From positions 37,089 through 94,510 of the forward strand of contig KV423938.1 of NCBI GenBank assembly GCA_001632435.1: a stretch of 57,422 nt of DNA, read 5' to 3'. Under the pieces are notes generated by a model. That model saw only the letters and a program-made list of their open reading frames with translations, was not told the DNA's origin and searched no databases. Made by a program: the position numbers and the translations under genes. The DNA is from Calocera cornea HHB12733 (lineage: Eukaryota > Basidiomycota > Dacrymycetes > Dacrymycetales > Dacrymycetaceae). Shown here piece by piece: positions 33,124 to 44,721 of the stretch (within the stretch, counting starts at the first letter, position 1; each line of letters starts with the position of its first letter).

Positions 33124-35822
33124 TCAGTAGTATGAATCCCTCCCATCTCTGCGATCGTCCGGCGGCCAGTAAGGGTCATGCGGGTCATACCTGTGCCCCG
33201 GTGGAGCCCATGAGTTGTACGTATTCGGGTGCCGATACACGTCTGAAGAACCAGGAGCTCCAGGCGCAGAATCCTCGTACCGATGGTGGGTCCCACGTCC
33301 AAATTCATCAGTTGCGCGTGGTGGACCGTAGAAGCCAGGCGCCGGTCCAGCGTATTGCGCATAGTCTGCATCGTGCCTCCCGTAGCCAGGCTGCGCATAG
33401 CCGCCCTCGTTCTGCCAACGGTCGTAGCTCCAGGCAGTTGATTCGCCGTATTGAGAGTAGTACTGGTCTCGCTCCCGATCATACGATGCCCGCTGACGGC
33501 GGGACGCGCCGCGGAATGCGTCATTGTTCCCGAATCTGGCATCCGAATGCGTCTCACGGTCACGAGGAGCGGTGTATGATCCTCGGCCACGGTCCTGCTG
33601 TCCTCTTCCTCGACGACCGCGCCCACGTCTGTTCTCGGACCATGGCTGATTGTTACCCGTGTTCGATGAAGTGCCAGCGTTCGCCGGAGAGAAAACGCGA
33701 GGCTCAGCAGTAAGTGGTATCTCGATGCCTTGTTGCGAGGATTGAGGTGCGGTTGGTATTTGAATGCGCTCCATCATGGAAGAAAGTGCAGAGTGTGGCG
33801 GTACATACTTCGCAGATGCAGCTTGCCTTGCGATGACAGACTCCTGGCCCTACAGAGAGTGTCAGCAGGGAAGCAGAAATGCATGCAATTTGCTTCACAT
33901 TGCCTGGCGGTATGGGTGCTCCCGGGTCTCCGAAATATGTATGTGAACGGGTCGTCGTCGTCGGAGAACCACCAGTATCAGTAGGAAGGAGATCCGCGTC
34001 GTTATTGCCGCCGTCAGGCAATGCATCGATGCCCTTTCGAATCAGAACCTCCACGCCTTTACGCACCCAGTAGTCCATATTGACAGGATCTTCGTACCAG
34101 ACATTGGTGGAGTTGCCGGCTATAGGGTCACCAGTACCCGTTCCTTCATCAGGAGACATCTCTAGCAGATTCTCAACTTCTCTATCCGATTCACCATCGG
34201 TGCTCTGAGCCTGCACAACGGTTAGAGCGGTCAAACCTTAGATATATGCACATACAAAAGTCGTCGGAGACGTCGGTGTGGCAGAACCGTTGCGCTGCTT
34301 TAGCATTTCACGGAGCTCAAGCTCGCGTTGACGAGGATCCACAGCCATATCAGATGGCGAGGTAGAACTACCGGAAGCCCCCTTCTGGAGAGCAAGATCC
34401 AGCTCAGTCTGCATCTTTGCTCGTAGCAGTTCTACCTTTGCCGCACGCGCACTCTCTTGCTGCGCCTGCTCTCTACCAGTCCAAAGACCACCAGAACGAA
34501 TCCAGCCGCAAGCAGATGACTGATGTACCACAGTGTCCAGAATGCCAATAACCGCCAGGAGATGCTGATCAGGTCCGGAGGTGGGTTCATCGTCTTGAAT
34601 TTGGGCTTTCGCCTTCGCTTTGCCCTTGCCCTTGCCCTGTTGTTGGTTGAACACTTTGTTCAGCGCAGCCTCATCACGTCTCAGCAGTTCGACAGTATAT
34701 TCGATAAGTGGCAAGTGGTTATGTGGTTGCAAGTGAGCTATTGCAAGAACTGTTATGACGAATCACAATCCGACAGGACACGCTGACCTTTCAAAGGCGA
34801 ATCATCCAGCAGAATGGTGTTCAAGGCAGAGAACAACGGATCCCAAGGACTAGGTATGTTCTTCCACACCTTCTCTAAGTCTGAAACGGAATTAGACTTG
34901 GTCTAGACGAAGACGGTAGATGTACCCTTCGTTGTCTGCACCTTCCTATCTGTGGAGTAGTTAGATACAGCTGACAGTGCAGAGCGCTGCAAGACTCACT
35001 ATAGTCATGCGCTGGCAACCCCAACGTATCTCTCGCCCATACAGCAGTCAACTTCTCCGAATACACCCCGAACGCTTTCGAAACCATATCTCCTACATTT
35101 TGCGGCTGAGCCGAGCTCCAGACCATCACGTTCCACAATGGCGACTTCTGCTCAGGATCAGGGTCAAAGAGATATCGCAGAAATGCACGAAGGTAAGGGC
35201 GCGGTCGCACGGTGCGCTTGCTACCATTATGCGTCTTTGGTAGGCGGACAAGGAGAGTACCATTCAGATCGAGAATGAGCAGGTGCGGTACAGTAGGACT
35301 GTCCACGGGCCTGGACGGCTCCGAGCATCGCGCCAAGTACTTTGCCGACAGCTTTGTCGGCTTTTCAGAGGACTGAGCGGGACCGCTAGCAGAATCGAAA
35401 GCGGTTGCATCGCTTCGCTGATGCCCGTCACTCAGAGGGAAAGGCCGCGCGACGTGCTCCGACTCTGGGGAATGCTCCGCTGCGCTCGCGGCGAGCGGGC
35501 TCAGAGTCGAGCTGGGATGCGCAATTGAGTTCAACAGGGGAGCAACCTGCCGTAAAGTGGATGCGAGCCATTGGGTATCCACCAAGGGGTTCGCCGGTAA
35601 CGCTGGCTCTGCCGACGGTGGCGACTGCTGATGCGGATGGGAAAGCGGGGGCAGCTCGGGCTGAGACGGATTGTAGGGCACGTCCGCATCGGCGTGTGGA
35701 GTCGACAGTGCGCTCACGGCGTTGAATGAAGCTCGTCTTTGTTGTCCATTGTTGTCCATCGTCCAGCGGAGGGCGCGAGCGATGGTCGTCGCGGCGTTGA
35801 AGGAAGGTCGATACGACAGCAT
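33124..35822 (-). CDS. FCP1-homology (HAD) protein with RG-rich tail
   Basis: The N-terminal half starts MLSYRPSFNAATTIARALRW; a second M (DNNGQQRR, 35757-35759) is an alternative start. The FCP1/NIF domain follows: PHLLILDLNGTLLVRLP, RPRPYLRAFLRYLF, WNVMVWSSAQPQNVGDMV, and after introns KVQTTKDLEKVWKNIPSPWD and NTILLDDSPLKGQ. FCP1-type HAD phosphatases use DxDxT/V; here the second Asp is Asn (DLNGT), so phosphatase activity is doubtful, while the first Asp and the LLDDSP motif are kept. A Lys/Gly/Ala-rich helical part (QQQGKGKGKAKAKAQ) and a disordered tail rich in Arg, Gly and Tyr (RRGRGRRGRGQQDRGRG; YWPPDDRRDGRDSYY) end at TGA 33124-33126. The tail suggests RNA contact. It is divergent from the kinase gene across about 165 bp. 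Confidence 0.82.
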
Positions 35823-35986
35823 ACGCTGAGGCACTAGACGAGGGTCATGAAAACTGCTGCCGTCCGAATGATCATTCCCCACATGCCTTTCATCACGTGA
35901 TGCCGTCACCCTTTCTCATGGCGGTGACCACGCTTGACGACAGCATGACCGACATGACCGCTGACAACTGCTGAGTCTTGGCAGCG

Positions 35987-37527
35987 ATGGATGATGGACA
36001 GCTGCAGGGGCTCCTGCAACCGCTCTTGGATTATACGGCGGACCTGGGGGAACGCGTCGACAAGCTCGAGGTGATCGCCGCCGGCGGAGGAGCCTTTGCA
36101 GATGTCTGGCGCGGCTCGCTATCCGACGGCGGGCAGTCTCGGACAGTCGCTCTCAAAATCTTGCGTCGGCACGTAGCTCCGACCGACAAGTTGCTGAAGG
36201 TAGGAATCCAATTGTCGGCATTGTGGGACCGGCGCTGACGAGCCGACAAAGCGACTCCGCAGCGAGGTCCGGATATGGTCCATGCTACAACATGACAATT
36301 TGCTACATTTGCTTGGCATCAGCACGAAATGGGGAATCCAAGAGCTCTGCATGGTCTCGCCTTGGCAATCTAACGGAACAGCGATGTCTTATCTGGAACA
36401 AAACTGGCAGGACAATGACGAAGGATATGATTTGGTCTCGAAACTGGTACGTCTCGCTGTTTGCAGCGAACGGCAGTCTTCATAATACCTCCGTCAGATT
36501 CTTGGCATTGCTTATGGACTTGACTATCTGCACAATCAAAATCCTCCAGTAGTACACGGGGACATCAAAGGCGTTAGTCTCCTCGCGAAAGCCGCTTCCC
36601 TTATTGTAACAATCGTTGCAGAATAACATCCTCGTCTCCGACGACGGACACGCATTGCTCGCAGACTTCGGCCTGTCAACCGTCGTCGAAGACATCGATC
36701 CTGGAATGACTAGCATGCTGTATGCCGGATCGATGCCGTGGATGGCACCGGAACGTATGGATCCAACACGGTTCGGACTCGACATCCGGTCTGCCCGGAC
36801 ACCAGCAAGTGACATGTGGTCCTTTGGCATGACGGCCTACGAGGTCTGTTCTCCGATCATCCAAAAGACTCACGGCTGATCAGTCTGACAGCTTGCATCG
36901 GGAAAGCGACCATTCTGGAACGTGCTGACTCGCAACGTTATGATGGCTGTCCTAACACAGGACGCTCGACCTCCGCCGATAGAGCATTATCGCTGCAGCT
37001 TCCAAGATTCCCGCATACTCATGCCGCTCATCCAAGAGTGCTACTCTACACAGCCAGAAGAGCGACCTACCGCGTTGACAGTTCTGTCGAGACTATCTAG
37101 CTCGCCGGGACGGCCCCAGCCTTGGGAGGTGCTCGCACATCATGTCCGCCGAATATCTCAGGTGAGTGCCGAGTTCTTTTGGGGGAGCTTTGTGCCGAAT
37201 ACTTTCTAGAATTCGCTCCCGGCACCTTTGAATTTCCCAACAACCAATCTTCAGGATGAAGCGCGTATATCAATCAGCCCGCCGGGTGATTACGACTTCA
37301 GCGAGAGTCAGCAAACCGCAGTCGGGGACTGGTATTACGGCGGCGAGCCGAGCCAGTTCTCCCAAGTTGCCGATGAGTTCGTGACAGCCCCGAGCTCTCA
37401 GGCGGTCCACGGTCAGATGTGGAGCGAGAGCCAGGCCGGCTGGGAGGACAGGTGGGACGAGAGCCAGCGTGAGGTCATGTTACAAATCATCCCGGAGGCG
37501 GGGGAGAGCCAGGCGAAGGAGTGGTAG
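35987..37527 (+). CDS. Protein kinase, TKL-like, Agaricomycete type
   Basis: The ATG at 35987 starts MDDGQLQGLLQPLLDYTADL. The kinase domain has KLEVIAAGGGAFADVWRG (Gly loop), VALKILRRH (Lys), then across introns LHNQNPPVVHGDIKGNNILV (catalytic loop, with HGD in place of HRD), ALLADFGLSTVVED (DFG), AGSMPWMAPERMDP and SDMWSFGMTAYE, with CYSTQPEERPTALTVLSRL at the end of the C-lobe. The catalytic Asp, Lys and DFG are present, so it may be active. The HGDIKxxN form is common in the expanded fungal TKL-like kinases. A tail of about 100 residues is rich in Glu, Ser and Gln (ESQAGWEDRWDESQREVM) and ends AKEW with TAG at 37525-37527. Introns are about 45-60 nt. The substrate is unknown. Confidence 0.85.
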
Positions 37528-37841
37528 GAACTGAGCAGCGAAGGTTTCTTACACAGCACTAGAATCGGATCATAATACCCATGACACAGCATCTTCAGAT
37601 ATCTTAGAACAAGCGATGTTATGGAGTAAGCTGAATGCTCTCTGTACACCAGGAGAATGACCCAGCAGTGTCGAGGGACGAAAGACAATGCAACGCTCAG
37701 CGCGCGGGGAACGTGACGACATTGTATGCTGACTAGGGTCCGAAATTTACGACTCGACCAGACCGTCAAAAATGGCTTGAATACACCGCCAACTCTGTAG
37801 CACCACCCTCTCAACGACCCTGTACTTGATTGTTCCCTAAA

Positions 37842-39826
37842 ATGACCGAAGAATGGACGCCATCCTCTTGGAGGACAAAGCCGATTGCCCAGGTCCGTCG
37901 GCTGTGCCTGCGTAACTAGCAGCAACGGGCTCATCAGGTCATCACAGGATGTGAAGTACGCCAACAAAGATCACCTCGCTCGAGTTACCGATCAGATCAA
38001 GCATCTTCCACCCCTCGTGACACCTGCAGAGGTGAGATACCACTGCGTTCTCTCTGACATGAACATGTGTTGAAATGGATCAGATTGAACGCTTGCGACA
38101 TCATCTCACTAGAGTTGAAACTGGCCAAGGGTTGATCCTGCATGCCGGAGACTGTGCCGAGTCGTTCGAAGCATGCACGCATGTGCGTTTAGTATGGATC
38201 TTAGTGCATATTAATACTGACCATGCTGCAGAGGAACATTACCAATAAAATAGGCCTCATCCTCTCGTTCTCGCTTGTCCTCTTGTGGGGTGCCCGCGTA
38301 CCTATTGTCCGCATCGGCCGTATTGCTGGTCAGTATGCAAAACCGAGAAGCAGCGGGACCGAGATTGTCAATGGGAAGACGGTCACGAGCTTCCGGTGAG
38401 CATGGCCTAGTTCACCGTGATGGAGAGGCCTGACGCACATCATGTAGAGGGGACAATGTCAACGGCATCTCGCCTGACGATCGGGAACCTGATCCGGGGC
38501 GTATGCTAAGGTCTGTTTCTTGTTATCATCCATGGATCTCACTGCTGACGCCTACTCAGCGCCTACTTCTACTCCACCACAACGCTCAACTATGTCCGAG
38601 CGCTGCTCACCTCAGACTTTGCATCATTGAATCATCCCCGTACCTGGTCCCTGAAGCATGTCCGATCCCCAACCCTAAGGTGAGCAAACATACAGACATC
38701 CATGCCGAGCCTCCGCCTTACATGCGTACAGAGCTGAGTTCGAAAGTATTTCCAACGCTTTGTCCGATGCATTAGCCTTCACGCGGACTGTCGGAGCGAT
38801 TGGAGGTGTCGATGAGGATGCTTATGTGAAGGGCGGCGGCCGAGGCGTGCTGGGAGAGGTTGATTTCTACTCGAGGTGCCCTTTGTAGCTCTGTCTGCTG
38901 AGTATACTAAGCTGATCATCTCATTAGCCACGAGGGCTTGATGCTGGACTACGAAGAGGCGATGACGCGCTTCTTGCCCATCCCTGCCGGCACATCGTCT
39001 TACACCACTAATCCGCAAGCGCTGCCACCCAAAACCTACTACAATACTTCAGCACACTTCCTCTGGATTGGTGATCGAACCCGACAACTGACGAACGCGC
39101 ATGTCGAATACTTCAGAGGTATACGGAACCCGATCGGCATCAAGGTCGGGCCCTCGATGAAAGACGAAGAGCTGGCACGATTGCTCGACAGTACGTCTGT
39201 CCCAATGTATGCCTATCCTTGAGATTCATAATGTTTTCCAGTTGTGAATCCTGACAAGGAGCACGGCAAAGTCACGCTCATTACACGCTACGGAGCTGGA
39301 AAGGTCGAGGCGAACCTTCCTGGTCACATTGCAGCTGTTCGAGCATGCGGACACCCTGTAATTTGGGTATGCGATCCGATGCATGGTAATACCCATACGT
39401 CGTCGACAGGATACAAGACGCGCCACTTTAGTTCTATCATCACTGAGGTCACCTCGACCCTGGCGGTACACGCTCAGGAGAAGTCGAGGTTGGGCGGTGT
39501 CAGCCTTGAGTTCACGGGTGAACTCAATGAGCAAGGTTTCTCAGTGACGGAGTGCTTGGGAGGTAGCATGCAGCTTGGAGAAGAAGAGCTCGAGCTGAGG
39601 TATCAGAGCTACTGCGATCCACGACTGAATTTCGAGCAAGCTCTCGGTACGTACATTCGATCTATACACGCAGAACGTGCTGATAGAACGATGTGCAGAT
39701 CTTGCTTTTCTTCTGTCAGACCACTACAAGCAGGCGCGTGAGAACAACTCGAAGGTCCATGCGACAACCAATACGCTAATCCAAGAACTCGGCAAGACCG
39801 TCAATGCGAATGCGGTTACGAAGTGA
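37842..39826 (+). CDS. DAHP synthase, class II
   Basis: It condenses phosphoenolpyruvate and erythrose-4-phosphate to DAHP, the first step of the shikimate pathway. The start is [17 protein letters not shown] joined across an intron (about 37890-37945) to [13 protein letters not shown]. Class II hallmarks are in order: [127 protein letters not shown] and [20 protein letters not shown]. It ends [16 protein letters not shown] with TGA at 39824-39826. The metal-binding Cys, His, Glu and Asp motifs all look intact. About eight introns; roughly 500 aa. The cytosolic form is expected since no leader is seen. Confidence 0.95.
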
Positions 39827-41869
39827 TATCGATGAAGGGCTAGGGGGCGGTCCAGATCGGGCTGCATGTTTTGCACTTGAATGAAGATGACAAGCAGTGT
39901 GCTTCCCAAGCTAGAAGCTGTGGCTCCACCTCCACAACGGTCTGGAACACAGTGTGCCATACATAATCTCGTTCAGGAGGCACACACGACGACAGTCCAT
40001 TGAACAAGTGCGGCGTACTCCGAACAAGGGTCCAGAAACACCCGTCATGGTCGTCAGTGCCCAGTTTGGCAAGCCATCTCCCCGCCATCGCGCGCCGAGC
40101 GGGAGAGGGCTGCGGGCAGCTTCCATCAGAAGTCAAAGAAGGGCCAAATCGCCACTCGAATTTAAGGTGGGAAGGGCGGGCGAGAAAGTGGTTACCAAAT
40201 CCATTTTGAAGCGCCCATATGCGCTAAGGGCAAAGGAGGGTCAGAATGTCAAGGAAGCTGATGGAACCGATCAATCCGGCGACATGCGAGCTTCCTTGCG
40301 GCGAGCATTACAATCACAGACCCTTGTGCCTGTTTCAGCCAATGGCGTCTGCGTGCCTTGCCAGCCAGGCAGGTAGGCGGCCATGCGTGCTTGGGATACA
40401 GGAGTCGCCGCCTGCCAGACTGTATTGGAACTAAGCAACAAGGCTGAGGGTGCGCCCGGAGCCGAGGGGTCCCTTCCCATGGTGGTTGCAACCCGCACGT
40501 AAACCCGGCCTCTATCAGCTAATAGCCACCATCGGTGCTTGTTCGCCTTATGTACCGCGTCACAACGGGTCCTTGGTAACACAGATCGGATGCAATTAGA
40601 GGGAGGAAGGAAAAGAAGCCGGAACCCCAACTCTGTTCGCAACTTCTCTTTCATTGTGGTACTGCCTACCGGGTATTGAGCCCGACTGGACACGCGTGTA
40701 CGCACGATGAATTTGGGTGGAACGGGATGGGATGGGAAAAGGTGTGGGCGGATGTGAATCACTGGCGCGATGCGCCCAGGGTTCGGGTACTGTACTCGCA
40801 AATCGGGAGATAAGATTAAAAACGTCATCCTTTGCCGGACAAGGTCTGGACCGAGACCACCGAAGCGGGTATAATAATACACTACTGAACGCAAGGAAGG
40901 ATGTGACCGATGGTGTGTCAACAACCAGGGATGGAAGGAGAAAACGGCTTGGTGTACACGGTTGATTGCCGCATTGGGTTCGCCATTTTGGCAGGTGCTG
41001 AGCAACCGACTCCACGGCTTTGGAGAGGGAAATGTGATTATTTGAGAGAGGGACCGAGCTTATGATTTTCCCCATTCCTTGCCGGCACGCAATTGCACGA
41101 AGAAGTAAGGGAAAGGGTGTTGCAAACGATGCACTTCTCGTTACCAGGTAAGTCTACCCCGCAAGAGGGGCTGAAAATGCGGAATCGTAAGGCTTGCCGA
41201 GGACTGGGATTTGGTAATAGGGTCGGCGAAGAGTCGGATTTATGAATGATATCCATACTGTCTCAGCGTAAATGTGAAGGGTCGCGGGGTGAGGGGTGCA
41301 GCCGACCAGCCTTCTCTCGTGGCTCGGCACCCATGCCGGCGGAAGTGAAAGGGCGGGCAGCGGCGGTGGGAAGCGTTGATCCCGTTGGGTCGTCGGATGT
41401 CCGATGCGCGTCAGCCAGTGAGGGGTGCGAAGGGGCCTCAGAGCGGAGAAAGGGAGTGCGTGGGTGTGCCCACAACGGAACACACTTGGTTGCATGGCCA
41501 CGATCAATTCATACGCGCAATAACACGTCCTGTTTGTCACCCTCACGGCCGGAAGCCACCCAGCCCACCCTATCCATATTCGGCCCCCGACACCTCTATA
41601 TCCCTGTCTTCCGTACCGCTTCGTCTCTTTTCTCTACCACGCACGCACACCTACGTCTCCTTGTGGGTCGACCCTCCCTTGCCCAGGTGAACCGCGCTTT
41701 CACAGCGACACTCTCTCCTATCTCTCAACTCCAGAGCCAGCATGCGACACGCGCTTCTGTGAAACAGCAGACATACATTATCAGCGGATCTTGTCCTGCG
41801 TACTCCTTTCACCTGTCTGCGTCCCGAGCTGCCCTCCCACCCGCCCACAGCATCTGTGGCACCAGCACT
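39827..41869. other. Gene-free 2-kb stretch
   Basis: No frame shows a recognisable domain or a convincing chain of exons. The final 300 bp are C/T-rich with a ctatatcc at about 41597 and probably hold the promoter and leader of the hydrolase-fold gene. Confidence 0.55.
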
Positions 41870-43367
41870 ATGCCATACCTCGATTTCCCAGAGGATGGTA
41901 TCTCCGTCTTTTACAAAACCAACTTCCGTATGCAGGGCGAAGTATCTATACTGGACAGATCCAAACCCACTGTCCTCTTGTTGCCTGGTCCGTGCCCACT
42001 AGCTCAACCTGCCAAATCCTCTGATGGATTCTGATGTGGCGACAATAGGGACCATCTTCGACGTCTCCATTGGGCTCATCAACCAGTTCAACGACCCGCA
42101 GTTAGACAAGCCATACAACCTCATAGCCATTGACCACCGTTCCGCCGGCAAGACGATCTCTCCGCCGTGCGAGGCTCGCGACTCGTGGGTGGATGCCGCG
42201 ATGTTCATGAAGAGTCTCGACCGCCTACAATTGCCTCCGGTCCACGTATTCGCCCCTTGCGTGTTGTCCATCCATGCCGCTCTGCGAATGGCCCTATTAT
42301 GGCCCGACCGCATCCTCAGCTTGGGACTTATCAGTATCCAACGAGAAGAGGAGGAGGATTGGGTTGCAGAGGCGTGGCGGGATTTGGTCCAGATGCTGAC
42401 CACGGCACCGGACGTCGAGACTCAAGAGGAAGCGATCAACGAGATGCTTGGACATACGTTCTATGAGGTACGCATCACATTCACAAGTCTTCGCCACACT
42501 TGCTAATCGATGTTGTTCAGGGACTACCGCTTGATCAGCAAGATCAATGGGCGCAATACGTTGAGACGCAATACCCGCCCGCCCGTATGGCCCGTTTCCT
42601 GGACTTCACCCTGACCGTCTTTCAGGTGGGTGCCATACATGCGCGATATTCGCACTTTGCTGCTTACTGATACTGATGTCCCTTATCAGCGCACGAATCT
42701 AACTCCCGAGCAAATGGCGATGATCAAGCAGCCTGTCGCGATCATAAGCGTACGTCCACTAATGTAAGAGACGATGACCTCCGCGCTGAATGGAGGCAAC
42801 AGGGGGATAGCTTCGTCTGTCCCCGTGCCGATGCGGAGAACCTCCAACGGCAGTTCGTCAATGCAGAGGGTGGTGCACAGCTGCACATCATACCCCACGG
42901 GCCCGAGCAGATATACTTCCCCCGGCCATTCTATCCCATCGTCAACTCGTTCTATCTTACTTTCTTGTCGGGACTGCCACCGCCACCGCCTCAACCAAAG
43001 GAGCCCAGCAGCATGGCTTCCGCGCTGAGGGGGCTCGCACGGCTCATGGACAACCCGAGGATTGCTGAGCGAGACAGTAGCAAGGTGGAGAGTTTCAGTT
43101 GTTTGGCGCCGGAGAAGATGCAGGAGCGGAAGACATACTTCGCCCACGCCGTTGCGGTGCAGAAGGATGCATTCGACCCCGTTGGCCCGAATGGAGAAAT
43201 GCCGCGAAAGTGCGTCTTGGCTCACTTATCTACACGTCCAACCTCTGATGTATGCGCTTAGGTTCTCTGAGAGGCACTTGAGTGACATGTTCCGCCGACC
43301 ATCCGCGACGCTAGACAGCAGTTGGGCAGCCGGCGTCAAGGTATCTGAGGATCATCGGGATGGTTAA
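41870..43367 (+). CDS. Alpha/beta-hydrolase-fold protein, atypical nucleophile elbow
   Basis: The start is MPYLDFPEDGISVFYKTNF, then PTVLLLPG and after a short intron NLPNPLM, IGTIFDVSIGLINQFNDPQL and NLIAIDHRSAGKTISPP, which is the strand beta4/oxyanion part of the fold. Where a G-x-S-x-G elbow is expected the sequence is VHVFAPCVLSIHAALRMALL, so the usual Ser and Gly pattern is missing. RILSLGLISIQ follows as strand beta6. Downstream come GDSFVCPRADAENLQRQF and LHIIPHGPEQIYFP (candidate acid and His), and a C-terminal helical extension ending VSEDHRDG with TAA at 43365-43367. About five short introns are inferred. Whether it is an active hydrolase is open. The substrate cannot be told. Confidence 0.8.
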
Positions 43368-43845
43368 TCGTCCCAGATGACACTGATCACTGCTCTCTGA
43401 TTTTCCGTTCATTCGCGCTGTGTGGGTGCAGGTTCAAAACCTGCTCGCTCTGCGCTGCTGAAGACTGAACAAGCGCAGCCGAGGACCGGGTGGTACGATT
43501 GCTGAGAGTCATGAGAGTACTGGATGGATTTGGATCTGGCTGCAACTTGAATCGGGATGGATATGGAAATTGGGCGTCCGTCGTGCAACACAGTATGTAT
43601 TATATCAAGCTCTTCTGGAGCTTCGGAATACCTGGATGGATGGGGACCTGTTATCGCCCTCGAGCGGTGGATCATTGGGGGGAAGGACAAGTTTGTATAG
43701 AGTAATCCATTGCATTTGCCATATCTATCCAGCGCGGATGTCACGCCTGTAGGAGTGATATTACAAACAGAGAAGGGTTTCTTGAAAGCCCGATGGTCCA
43801 GGAGGAAAGCGACATAATGGAAGAGTCCTGACAGATGCATTTGCG
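43368..43845. other. Convergent intergenic stretch
   Basis: This lies between the 3' ends of the hydrolase-fold gene and the PNPOx gene. No ORF is supported. A tRNA T-arm-like hairpin at 43428-43444 has no matching acceptor stem upstream. Confidence 0.5.
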
Positions 43846-44721
43846 CTACGGTGCAATGCGGTCGATCTCCCATCCCCCTTCCTCGCCGCTCTTCGCTACA
43901 TAGCGCACGCGGTCGTGCAGCCTGCTCGGCTTGCCTTCCCAAAACTCAACTTCACTGGATACATGCTCAGAACAAGAATATCCGCATATATGCGGGCAAA
44001 CTCACAAGGGCACGACCCTCCAACCACCCCATCCCTCGGGGCGCGGGACGGCGCTGCCTTCAGGGAACTTCCTCTCCATATGCTTGACTCGTGCGCTGAG
44101 CTCACCCTCCTTCACTACATTGCTCTGCGGGCTTGCCCATGCTCCGATCTGGCTCCCGCGCGGCCTTGTCGCAAAGTACGCATCGCTCTCCTCGCTGCCG
44201 ACCTTCTCCACCCGCCCTACCACGCGCACGGAGCGGTGCACCTCCCGCCAATAGAAGCAGAGCGCAGCATAGGGGTTTTCCAGCAGCTCGACCGACTTGC
44301 GCGACGTGTAGTTCGTGTAGAAGACAAAGCCGCGCGGGTCGGATTGCTTGAGGAGGACAACACGGGTGGATGGGATGGCTGCGCCCGGGACGGGGGATGA
44401 GGTCGTCGCGACGGTCGTCAACGACATAGCTTCTGGCTCGTGCACACCGTCAGCGATCGCGGCCTGGAACCACGACTGGAATTGGGTCATGGGCGAGAGA
44501 GCAGCTGTGGACGGGTTGAGGGTAGGTGGAGTGACATATTGGTTGTGGGATGTTATCTGGATTGTCGTTGCAGGCGGGATCGAGGTGGCGGGGATATCGA
44601 CGTCCATTGTTCGGACAATGGGTTGACTGGAAAGAAGACGGCGGTGAGAAGGAAAGAAGCGTGCGAGTTGTCCAGTGTGAAGAGGGGTCAGCAGTGCAAG
44701 CGAGAGGGTGGACGAGCGCAT
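43846..44721 (-). CDS. PDX3: Pyridoxamine 5'-phosphate oxidase
   Basis: This FMN enzyme makes pyridoxal 5'-phosphate from PNP or PMP. Two exons (44006-44721 and 43846-43954, joined over a 51-nt intron) give 274 aa. Family motifs: FQSWFQAAIADGVHEPEAMSL, PSTRVVLLKQSDPRGFVFYT, NYTSRKSVELLENPYAALCF, YWREVHRSVRVVGRVEKV, RPRGSQIGAWASPQS, and after the join VPFEVEFWEGKPSRLHDRV and GWEIDRIAP before TAG. FMN- and substrate-binding residues appear intact. The first Met (44719-44721) adds a basic leader (MRSSTLSLALLTPLHTGQLA) that looks like a mitochondrial presequence; the Met at residue 39 (MDVDIPATS) could give a cytosolic form. Confidence 0.95.

Noticed and set aside
40271..41005. 244-codon minus frame between DAHP synthase and the hydrolase-fold gene
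   Set aside because: The composition is non-coding-like, there is no recognisable domain, and the first codon is not ATG.
43428..43452. tRNA-like T arm (gcagg-ttcaaaa-cctgc) followed by a 7-base segment
   Set aside because: No complementary acceptor strand (agagcga) or D and anticodon arms are found in the 100 bases upstream, so no tRNA is supported.
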